Assembly: GCA_964371745.1 (NCBI GenBank)
Contig: CAYJNS010000060.1
Coordinates: 1 to 6,393 of the forward strand
Source of the DNA: CAKOSP01 sp964371745
GTDB taxonomy: Bacteria; Bacillota_I; Bacilli_A; RF39; UBA660
Direction of reading: 5' to 3'
Length of the DNA stretch: 6,393 nt
Under the pieces are notes generated by a model. The model did not search any database. It worked only from the letters and a program-made list of their open reading frames with translations, and was not told where the DNA came from. A program made the translations under genes and the position numbers. Shown here in pieces: positions 1-4,910 of the stretch; the first letter of the stretch is position 1, and every line of letters starts with the position of its first letter.

Positions 1-1
1 T

Positions 2-346
2 ATAGGTTTAATGTTTTTTAACTGGTTTGGTAGAGTTAATTCAAATATAAATATTCAAGGTTTAATTATTTTGACAAACCCGTTGACTATTATATTTTTA
101 CTTATGTATTTAGCAGGAGTTATATTAAATTTTAAAAAATTTAGAAGATTAGTTACTTTTATAGGTTTGTTAGGTTTTATAGCAATGGAACTATGGTACT
201 TTTTTACCTGGCATTTATTAGGGTACTATCAAATGTTTAGTATAGAGGCTAGTGTTGAACTTGCATTAGAGACATTTTTTATAGGTATACTTACATCAAT
301 TGTACTTCTTATAACTACTATTATATATTCTAAAAAATATAATTAA
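2..346 (+). CDS. Small multi-pass membrane protein, probably 5'-truncated by the window edge
   Basis: I do not recognise the family. The first ATG is at 11 and gives 111 residues, but the frame stays open to the window edge (codons Ile-Gly-Leu before the ATG), no ribosome binding site precedes the ATG, and the first residues (MFFNWF) look like the end of a hydrophobic segment. The real start therefore probably lies upstream of the window. Counted from the ATG, hydrophobic segments run at about residues 18-39, 46-70 and 84-106, separated by the basic stretch FKKFRR (41-46), and the tail SKKYN is basic. This is a small integral membrane protein with at least three and perhaps four helices. No catalytic motif is visible. 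The stop codon TAA (344-346) overlaps the left arm of a terminator, so the gene ends its transcription unit. The function is unknown, and a link to the downstream Ca2+ pump would be guesswork. Confidence 0.6.
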   Translation: MGLMFFNWFGRVNSNINIQGLIILTNPLTIIFLLMYLAGVILNFKKFRRLVTFIGLLGFIAMELWYFFTWHLLGYYQMFSIEASVELALETFFIGILTSIVLLITTIIYSKKYN

Positions 347-375
347 TAAGTGTGAAAAACACTTATTTTTTTTTT
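345..375 (+). terminator. Rho-independent terminator of the small membrane protein gene
   Basis: A perfect 9-bp stem (345-353 with 359-367) with a GAAAA loop is followed by a run of T to 375. It overlaps the upstream stop codon. Only about 20 bases separate it from the ribosome binding site of the Ca2+ ATPase, so either the downstream promoter overlaps this hairpin or some transcription reads through. Confidence 0.85.
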
Positions 376-396
376 GGATTTTTCATAATATTATTT

Positions 397-403
397 AGGA
401 GGA
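397..403 (+). promoter_or_regulatory. Ribosome binding site that fixes the Ca2+ ATPase start
   Basis: AGGAGGA lies 8 bases before ATG 412 and is a near-perfect complement to the 16S 3' end. It decides the start: the open frame extends upstream to a GTG at 352, but that codon sits inside the terminator hairpin and has no ribosome binding site. Confidence 0.9.
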
Positions 404-411
404 CTTTTTTT

Positions 412-2979
412 ATGGGCTTAACTGAAGAAGAAGTTTTAATATCAAGAAATAAAAATGGTAGTAATGAATTAACAAAGTTAAAAAAAAATACATTTTTAAA
501 ATTATTAATTGAAGCAATGGCAGATCCAATAATTAAAATATTATTGTTGGCTTTATTAATAAAAACTATATTTTTATTTAGGTCTTTTGATTGGTTTGAA
601 ACAATTGGTATATTAGTTGCAGTACTTTTAGCAACGTTTATATCATCAATATCAGAGTATGGTTCTGAATCAGCATTTTCTAAACTTTTAAGTTCTACAT
701 CTAATATTACAGTGAAAGTATATAGAAATAACTTATTAAAAGAAATATCTATAAATGAAATAGTTGTTGGAGATATAATAATTTTAGAAACTGGTGATAA
801 GATACCCGCTGATGGAAAATTAATATCTGGTAATTTATCTGTAGATGAATCTTCTTTAAATGGTGAAACAAAAGAAGTTAAAAAAAGTATAATCAAAGAT
901 AAAAATATTTATAGAGGTTGTACTGTTTATAATGGAAATGCTAAGGTTAAAATAACATCTGTTGGTGATAATACAGTTTATGGTAACATATCTAAAGAAC
1001 TACAAGAAAATGTTCCAGATAGTCCTTTAAAACTTAGATTAAGAGGACTTGCAAAGACTATTAGTAAAATTGGTTATATTGGTGCGTTTTTAGCATCATT
1101 TGCTTATTTATTTATGAACATAGTAGTAAATAATAATTTTGATATTACATTAATACTTAATACGATAACTAACTTTAATGAAATGTTTGAATATTTACTA
1201 TATGCACTTACTTTAAGTGTTACAATAATTGTTGTTGCAGTACCAGAAGGCCTTCCTATGATGATTACATTAGTACTTTCATCTAATATGAAAATGATGC
1301 TTAAAGATAATGTTTTAGTTAGAAAATTAGTAGGTGTTGAAACTGCTGGTTCCCTTAATTTATTATTAACAGATAAAACAGGAACTCTTACTGAAGGAAA
1401 ATTATCAGTTAATAGTTTCATAAGTTATGATGGAGTTGAAGTAAATAGCTTTAAAGTTTTAAAAAAATATGAAAAATTTTTTAAACATGTGTATTATAAC
1501 TTATATTATAATAATGAAAGTGTTTTAACATGTGATAAAATAATTGGTGGTAATTCAACAGATAAAGCACTGCTGGAATTTGTTTCAGAAAAATATTTTG
1601 ATGCTAAAGTTATATCTAAAAAACCATTTACTAGTAATTTAAAATATAGCCAGGTAGTTATAAATGATTTAATAGATAAGCATTATATAAAAGGTGCACC
1701 TGAAATAATAATAGAAAAATGTACTTATTATATGGATAAAAATGGTAATATAAAAAAAATTCTTAATAAAAATAGTATTAATTACAAATTAAAAGAATTA
1801 ACTAATAAAGGACTTAGGGTTATAGCTCTTGCTTATCAAAAAGATGATACATATATTTATCAAGGTCTTATAGCTATTAAAGATAAATTAAGAAAAGAAA
1901 GTAAAAATTCAATAAATGAAATTAAAAGAGCTGGAATAGATGTTATAATGATTACTGGTGATAGTTTAGAAACTGCTAAAGTAATTGCAAAAGAATGTGA
2001 CGTAATTGATTGTAAAAGTAATATAGTATTAGATAGTTATCAATTTAATAAATTAAGTGATGAAGAAGTAATGCAAAATCTTAATAATATAAAAGTAATA
2101 GCAAGAGCTATGCCAAGTGATAAAAGTAGACTTGTTAAAATAGCCCAAACAAAGAACTTAATAGTAGGTATGACTGGAGATGGTGTAAATGATGCACCAG
2201 CTTTAAAAAAAGCCAATGTAGGATTTGCTATGGGAAGTGGAACTGAAGTTGCAAAAGAAGCTAGTGAGATAGTAATACTCGATAATAATATAAATTCAAT
2301 AAGTAAAGCTATTCTTTATGGAAGAACTATTTTTAAAAGTATAAGAAAATTTATAATATATCAGCTATCAATCAATGTTTGTGCGCTTTTTATATCTATA
2401 GTAGGTTCGTTTTTAGGTATTAGTGAACCAATAACTATTATTCAAATGTTATGGCTTAATATGATAATGGATACGTTTGCAGGTTTAGCATTTTCATTTG
2501 AAGCTCCACTTCCTGAATATATGGAAGAAAAACCAAAAAATAAAGATGAACCCATTTTAAATAAATATATGTTAAGTCAAATATTAGTAAGTGGATTATA
2601 TACATCAGTTATATGTTTATTATTTTTAAAACTACCATTTATAAAAGATATATTTAGAACAGGAGATGATAATATGTATTTATATACTGCATATTTTGCT
2701 TTATTTATCTTTATAGGTGTATTTAATGCATTTAATGCTAGAACTACTAGAATTAATATATTTGCTGGTTTATTTAAAAATAAAGTATTTTTATTAATAT
2801 TTGCTTTTATTTTAATAACACAAATATATATTATCTATTTTGGAGGAGAACTATTTAGAACATTTGGTCTTACACAAAAAGAATTAATTATATTAATAAT
2901 AATTTCTTTAAGTATTATACCAATAGATATTATTAGAAAACTATTATTACGTGAAAAAGGCTATAAATTAAGCGTTTAG
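412..2979 (+). CDS. P-type Ca2+-transporting ATPase, P2B (PMCA-like) type
   Basis: This is an 855-residue cation pump that most likely exports Ca2+ across the cytoplasmic membrane at the cost of ATP. In order: helices M1-M2 (about 41-83); the actuator domain with GDKIPADG and DESSLNGET (145-153, catalytic Glu152); M3-M4 with the ion-binding PEGLP (278-282); DKTGTLT with the phosphorylated Asp321; the nucleotide-binding KGAPE (427-431); MITGD (513-517); the hinge GDGVNDAPA (589-597); then M5-M10. In M5, Asn655 matches SERCA Asn768 but the place of SERCA Glu771 holds Ala658; M6 reads NMIMD (683-687), with Met where SERCA has Thr799. Those two differences are the plasma-membrane pump pattern and suggest one Ca2+ per cycle (family knowledge). 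There is no long regulatory C-terminal tail. The actuator loop reads NGET rather than the usual TGES. Ca2+ is inferred; Mn2+ transport cannot be excluded. The start at 412 is set by the ribosome binding site at 397. Confidence 0.92.
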   Translation: MGLTEEEVLISRNKNGSNELTKLKKNTFLKLLIEAMADPIIKILLLALLIKTIFLFRSFDWFETIGILVAVLLATFISSISEYGSESAFSKLLSSTSNITVKVYRNNLLKEISINEIVVGDIIILETGDKIPADGKLISGNLSVDESSLNGETKEVKKSIIKDKNIYRGCTVYNGNAKVKITSVGDNTVYGNISKELQENVPDSPLKLRLRGLAKTISKIGYIGAFLASFAYLFMNIVVNNNFDITLILNTITNFNEMFEYLLYALTLSVTIIVVAVPEGLPMMITLVLSSNMKMMLKDNVLVRKLVGVETAGSLNLLLTDKTGTLTEGKLSVNSFISYDGVEVNSFKVLKKYEKFFKHVYYNLYYNNESVLTCDKIIGGNSTDKALLEFVSEKYFDAKVISKKPFTSNLKYSQVVINDLIDKHYIKGAPEIIIEKCTYYMDKNGNIKKILNKNSINYKLKELTNKGLRVIALAYQKDDTYIYQGLIAIKDKLRKESKNSINEIKRAGIDVIMITGDSLETAKVIAKECDVIDCKSNIVLDSYQFNKLSDEEVMQNLNNIKVIARAMPSDKSRLVKIAQTKNLIVGMTGDGVNDAPALKKANVGFAMGSGTEVAKEASEIVILDNNINSISKAILYGRTIFKSIRKFIIYQLSINVCALFISIVGSFLGISEPITIIQMLWLNMIMDTFAGLAFSFEAPLPEYMEEKPKNKDEPILNKYMLSQILVSGLYTSVICLLFLKLPFIKDIFRTGDDNMYLYTAYFALFIFIGVFNAFNARTTRINIFAGLFKNKVFLLIFAFILITQIYIIYFGGELFRTFGLTQKELIILIIISLSIIPIDIIRKLLLREKGYKLSV

Positions 2980-2981
2980 AG

Positions 2982-3010
2982 TTGATTTTTCCACAAAAAT
3001 ATACTATAAT
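2982..3010 (+). promoter_or_regulatory. Promoter of the tRNA-Arg/tRNA-Pro operon
   Basis: TTGATT (2982-2987) and a perfect TATAAT (3005-3010) are separated by 17 bases. The start of transcription should fall near 3017, leaving a leader of about 14 bases before tRNA-Arg. It begins 2 bases after the Ca2+ ATPase stop codon. No terminator is visible between that stop and the tRNA genes, so the ATPase mRNA may run into this unit. Confidence 0.8.
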
Positions 3011-3030
3011 GTATATGCATGTGGGAAAAT

Positions 3031-3107
3031 GCTCCCTTAGCTCAATTGGATAGAGCGTTAGACTACGGATCTAAAGGTTAGGGGTTCGACTCCCTTAGGG
3101 TGCACCA
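3031..3107 (+). tRNA. tRNA-Arg(ACG)
   Basis: This is a 77-base cloverleaf with an encoded CCA. The D stem is GCTC/GAGC, the anticodon stem TTAGA/TCTAA and the loop CTACGGA, with anticodon ACG at 3065-3067; the T stem is AGGGG/CCCTT with loop TTCGACT. A34 is expected to be deaminated to inosine so that it reads CGT, CGC and CGA codons. The acceptor stem GCTCCCT/AGGGTGC carries an unpaired T3-T70; the other six pairs are Watson-Crick. The first gene of a two-tRNA operon. Confidence 0.95.
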
Positions 3108-3113
3108 TATTTT

Positions 3114-3190
3114 CGAGAAGTAGCACAGCTTGGTAGTGCACTTGGTTTGGGACCAAGGGGTCGCAGGTTCGAATCCTGTCTTCTCGACCA
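3114..3190 (+). tRNA. tRNA-Pro(TGG)
   Basis: This is a 77-base cloverleaf with an encoded CCA. The acceptor stem CGAGAAG/CTTCTCG is fully paired, the D stem is GCAC/GTGC, and the anticodon stem CTTGG/CCAAG encloses the loop TTTGGGA with anticodon TGG at 3148-3150. The T arm is GCAGG-TTCGAAT-CCTGT. G37 follows the anticodon, as expected for proline tRNAs. It lies 6 bases after tRNA-Arg(ACG) and is clearly co-transcribed with it. Confidence 0.96.
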
Positions 3191-3200
3191 TTTTGAAATT

Positions 3201-3226
3201 AAGATTATGAAAATAATCTTTTTTTT
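3201..3226 (+). terminator. Terminator of the tRNA-Arg/tRNA-Pro operon
   Basis: An 8-bp perfect stem AAGATTAT/ATAATCTT with a GAAA tetraloop is followed by a T run to 3226. It lies 10 bases after the tRNA-Pro CCA end. Confidence 0.9.
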
Positions 3227-3232
3227 ATGAAT

Positions 3233-3261
3233 TTGCATTTTTGTAACAAATGTGATATAAT
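3233..3261 (+). promoter_or_regulatory. Promoter upstream of the DUF1003 gene
   Basis: A perfect TATAAT (3256-3261) carries an upstream TGA (3253-3255), the TGn of an extended -10. A -35-like element (TTTGCA/TTGCAT) spans 3233-3239 at 16-17 bases spacing. The predicted start is near 3268, giving a leader of about 98 bases. A second extended -10 (TGCTATAAT, 3338-3346) lies just before the ribosome binding site, but it has no -35 partner and would leave a leader of only about 13 bases. Confidence 0.6.
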
Positions 3262-3268
3262 ATATATA

Positions 3269-3289
3269 TATATAGTTAAAAACTATATA
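3269..3289 (+). other. Inverted repeat at the 5' end of the DUF1003 leader
   Basis: TATATAGTT (3269-3277) and AACTATATA (3281-3289) form a perfect 9-bp stem with an AAA loop, almost exactly at the predicted transcript start. No T run follows, so it is not a terminator. It could be a 5' stabilising stem or an operator, but the sequence is AT-only apart from one G and one C, and chance is possible. Confidence 0.35.
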
Positions 3290-3365
3290 AAATTTATGTA
3301 AAGTTGTATGTTTTAAGTCGCTCACTATTTTTAGTTTTGCTATAATACTTATAGGAGGCTATAAA

Positions 3366-3881
3366 ATGGCGAAAAAAAGAACAAAAAAAGAAATAGCAAA
3401 GATATTAATTAATCAAGATTTAGAAACAATAAGTGATGATGATTTAATTGATATGATTTTAGATGAAGGTGTAGCAATAGATGTTGATAAGGAAGCTGAG
3501 TCAAATAAAACCTTAGGTAATAAAATGGCTGACTTACTTACTAAAGTAGCTGGTTCATGGACTTTTATTATTTGTTTTACATCATTTTTAATTCTATGGA
3601 TACTACTTAATATATTTGTATTAAAATTAGATACATATCCATTTATACTTCTTAATTTAGTACTTTCATGTATTGCGGCGCTTCAAGCTCCAGTTATAAT
3701 GATGAGTCAAAATAGGGAAGCAGAAAGGGAAAGAAGAAGAAACCATAATGATTATAAAACAGATTTAAAAAGTGAACTTATTTTAGAAGCATTATACGAT
3801 CATATTGAAGAGTTACAGTCAAATCAACGTAAAATATTAAAGTTACTTGAACAAAATAGTGATATTTCTAAAAAAAAGTGA
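3366..3881 (+). CDS. DUF1003 family inner-membrane protein
   Basis: This 171-residue protein carries the DUF1003 signature. A first helix (about 64-86) begins with GSWTFII and contains ILWILLN. The hallmark stretch YPFILLN...APVIMMSQNR (91-117) forms the second helix and its cytoplasmic edge. It is followed by a very basic segment (RERRRNH, 121-127), then an amphipathic, coiled-coil-like tail (about 131-165) built from heptad-spaced Leu and Ile. The N-terminal 60 residues are charged and cytoplasmic: lysine-rich at first, then acidic (SDDDLIDMILDEG). The family is widespread and its biochemical role is unknown to me. Start: AGGAGG at 3353-3358 sits 7 bases before the ATG. The HD-domain gene follows after 35 bases on the same strand, so the two may be co-transcribed. 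No terminator separates them. Confidence 0.88.
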   Translation: MAKKRTKKEIAKILINQDLETISDDDLIDMILDEGVAIDVDKEAESNKTLGNKMADLLTKVAGSWTFIICFTSFLILWILLNIFVLKLDTYPFILLNLVLSCIAALQAPVIMMSQNREAERERRRNHNDYKTDLKSELILEALYDHIEELQSNQRKILKLLEQNSDISKKK

Positions 3882-3887
3882 TATAAT
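3859..3887 (+). promoter_or_regulatory. Possible extended -10 promoter for the HD-domain gene
   Basis: TGATATAAT (3879-3887) is a perfect TGn-TATAAT extended -10 in which the TGA is the DUF1003 stop codon. A 4/6 match to the -35 (GTGATA, 3859-3864) lies at 17 bases spacing. The predicted start is near 3894. In such an AT-rich genome this could be coincidence. Confidence 0.4.
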
Positions 3888-3916
3888 TAATAAGAACTCG
3901 AGGTAGTTAGAATAAA

Positions 3917-4411
3917 ATGGAAAAAGAAATTGAATATAATAATATCGTTGCTGATATTATAAGAAATGATAAATTTATAAGTTTAAAGGATGAAAATCAT
4001 CATGGTATAACTAGATTAGACCATTCTTTAAACGTGGCTAAAATGGCATTTAAAATTGCTAAAAAGTTAAAATTTAAAGATATTGAAACAGTTACAAGAG
4101 CTGCTCTTTTACATGACTTTTATGTCGATGAAGAAATGGAAGGTAAATTTAGTTTATACTCTCATCCTAAGGTTGCAAGTATAAATGCTAAAAATTACTT
4201 TAATATTTCTAAAAAAGAAGTAAATGCAATTGAAGCTCATATGTTTCCAATGTCTCAAGCTCTTCCAAAATGTAAAGAAGCATGGATAGTTACTTTATCT
4301 GATAAAATGGTAGCGATATATGAAATGTTCAGATATAAAGCACCACTTAAAGCTGGTACATATTTATTTTTATTAGTTAATTTTTTAACAATGCCAATTT
4401 ATCCTAAGTAA
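3917..4411 (+). CDS. HD-domain metal-dependent phosphohydrolase-like protein
   Basis: This 164-residue soluble protein carries the full HD-superfamily metal set: His36 (in RLDHSLNVA), the His66-Asp67 doublet (LLHDF), His83 (SHP), His108 (AHMFP) and Asp129 (SDK). The H...HD...H...H...D order is that of HD proteins with a two-metal centre that hydrolyse phosphomonoester or phosphodiester bonds of nucleotides. The substrate cannot be read from sequence, and no second domain (GYP, RelA, PAS or TGS) is present. The C-terminus after 145 is hydrophobic (YLFLLVNFLTMP) and may pack as a final helix. Translation starts at ATG 3917. GAGGT at 3900-3904 is a weak ribosome binding site at a rather long distance (12 bases). 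The gene sits 35 bases after DUF1003, and its stop codon lies one base before tRNA-Arg(CCT), so its mRNA almost certainly includes that tRNA. Confidence 0.82.
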   Translation: MEKEIEYNNIVADIIRNDKFISLKDENHHGITRLDHSLNVAKMAFKIAKKLKFKDIETVTRAALLHDFYVDEEMEGKFSLYSHPKVASINAKNYFNISKKEVNAIEAHMFPMSQALPKCKEAWIVTLSDKMVAIYEMFRYKAPLKAGTYLFLLVNFLTMPIYPK

Positions 4412-4412
4412 T

Positions 4413-4489
4413 GTCCTCATGGCACAGCTGGATAGCGCGGCTCCCTCCTAAGGAGCAGGCCGAAGGTTCGAATCCTTCTGAGGACGCCA
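4413..4489 (+). tRNA. tRNA-Arg(CCT)
   Basis: This is a 77-base cloverleaf with an encoded CCA. The acceptor stem GTCCTCA/TGAGGAC is fully paired, the anticodon stem GCTCC/GGAGC encloses the loop CTCCTAA with anticodon CCT (reads AGG), and the T arm is GAAGG-TTCGAAT-CCTTC. The D stem GCAC/GCGC contains an A12-C23 mismatch. One base separates it from the HD-gene stop codon, and I find no promoter of its own nearby, so it is probably released from the HD-gene transcript by RNase P. Confidence 0.95.
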
Positions 4490-4502
4490 TGTGTAAAATA
4501 TT

Positions 4503-4526
4503 AGGCTTTAAATTAAGTCTTTTTTT
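4503..4526 (+). terminator. Terminator after tRNA-Arg(CCT)
   Basis: The stem AGGCTT/AAGTCT (6 bp including one G-T pair) with a TAAATT loop is followed by a run of seven T. It is weaker than the other terminators in the window but correctly placed 13 bases after the tRNA. Confidence 0.65.
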
Positions 4527-4563
4527 GTCGGAAAATATCGAGAAATTTAAGTATTTGTCGAAA
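4524..4563 (+). repeat. Two TTTGTCGRAA direct repeats 30 bp apart (operator-like)
   Basis: TTTGTCGGAA (4524-4533) and TTTGTCGAAA (4554-4563) are in the same orientation with starts exactly 30 bp apart, close to three helical turns. The second copy ends 3 bases before the -35 of the following promoter. TTTGTCGAAA matches the Spo0A box of Bacillus (core TGNCGAA); the first copy differs from the core by one base. Whether this organism has Spo0A is unknown, so a different regulator is equally possible. Confidence 0.4.
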
Positions 4564-4566
4564 GTG

Positions 4567-4594
4567 TTGAAAAGTAAAAAAAAGTATGTATAAT
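4567..4594 (+). promoter_or_regulatory. Promoter ahead of the Rpn-like remnant
   Basis: TTGAAA (4567-4572) and a perfect TATAAT (4589-4594) are spaced by 16 bases, with a predicted start near 4601. Despite its good match it drives no convincing gene: the transcript would cover only the remnant described next and end at 4858. Confidence 0.65.
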
Positions 4595-4841
4595 AGATAT
4601 CCATCCAAGAAAAAAAGCGGCAGATGACCATTACGGAATGGCTTTAATAAGAGAAGAAAATAGAATAGCAAGAGAAGAAAGTATTAAAGAGCAACGAGAA
4701 AAAGTTTTAGCCGAAGGTAAAACAGAAAATCAAAAAGAAGTTGTTTTAAAAATGAAACAAGAAAATTTTGATATAAAAATAATTCATAATATCACTGGTT
4801 TAAACGAAGAAGAAATTAATAATATAATAAAAGAAGCTTAG
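4578..4841 (+). pseudogene. C-terminal remnant of an Rpn/PD-(D/E)XK transposase-family protein
   Basis: The reading frame is open from 4578 with no standard start codon before ATG 4638. From that ATG it encodes 67 residues, without a ribosome binding site. The peptide is a highly charged coiled-coil stretch (IREENRIAREESIKEQREKV, then AEGKTE) followed by MKQENFDIKIIHNITGLNEEEINNI. That last part is the usual tail of the Rpn recombination-promoting nuclease/putative transposase family, whose full members are roughly 250-300 residues with an N-terminal nuclease domain. That nuclease domain is absent here, and the upstream sequence is a promoter and tRNA terminator. I infer a decayed copy of which only the 3' end is left. 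The alternative is a real small protein made from 4638, which the lack of a ribosome binding site argues against. The stop codon lies inside the terminator loop. Confidence 0.6.
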
Positions 4842-4858
4842 GCTTCTTTTATTATATT
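4821..4858 (+). terminator. Long perfect hairpin terminator, likely bidirectional
   Basis: A 17-bp perfect stem (4821-4837 with 4842-4858) has a TTAG loop. The GC-rich part GAAGC/GCTTC sits next to the loop and is followed by TTTTATTATATT, and the same pattern reads on the other strand. The TAG stop of the remnant falls in the loop. Confidence 0.75.
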
Positions 4859-4862
4859 TCTC

Positions 4863-4891
4863 TTGCAAAATATTTTTTAATTTGTTATTCT
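4863..4891 (+). promoter_or_regulatory. Weak candidate promoter of the ClpX-like gene
   Basis: TTGCAA (4863-4868) and TATTCT (4886-4891), each 4/6 to consensus, are spaced by 17 bases. The predicted start near 4898 gives a 12-base leader. It is the best candidate in the 52 bases between the preceding terminator and the gene, but the match is modest. Confidence 0.3.
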
Positions 4892-4899
4892 TATATTAA

Positions 4900-4906
4900 G
4901 AGGTGA
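4900..4906 (+). promoter_or_regulatory. Ribosome binding site of the ClpX-like gene
   Basis: GAGGTGA lies 4 bases before ATG 4911 and pairs with the extreme 3' end of 16S rRNA, which accounts for the short spacing. It supports the start at 4911. Confidence 0.75.
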
Positions 4907-4910
4907 GGTT

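Noticed and set aside
71..96. TTGACA followed by TATATT inside the first gene
   Set aside because: The spacing is only 14 bases and the site is inside coding sequence; such matches are frequent at this base composition.
352..411. Upstream extension of the Ca2+ ATPase to a GTG at 352 (875 residues)
   Set aside because: The GTG and the next codons lie in the terminator hairpin and T run, there is no ribosome binding site before it, and AGGAGGA at 397 points to ATG 412.
363..896. Long - strand frames inside the Ca2+ ATPase gene (also 1104-1421)
   Set aside because: They are shadows of the strongly conserved pump reading frame, with no ribosome binding sites or recognisable domains.
3095..3325. 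76-codon frame on the - strand
   Set aside because: It reads antisense through the tRNA genes and gives the well-known false peptide containing RRQDSNLRPLGPKPSALPS.
3338..3346. Extended -10 (TGCTATAAT) as the main promoter of DUF1003
   Set aside because: No -35 at a proper distance, and transcription would begin at the ribosome binding site itself; the promoter at 3233-3261 is better, though a minor role is possible.
4411..4593. 60-codon frame on the + strand
   Set aside because: It translates tRNA-Arg(CCT) and its terminator; there is no ribosome binding site and no family resemblance.
4404..4631. 75-codon frame on the - strand
   Set aside because: It is antisense to tRNA-Arg(CCT), again giving a typical false tRNA-derived peptide (SSEGFEPSACSLGGSR).
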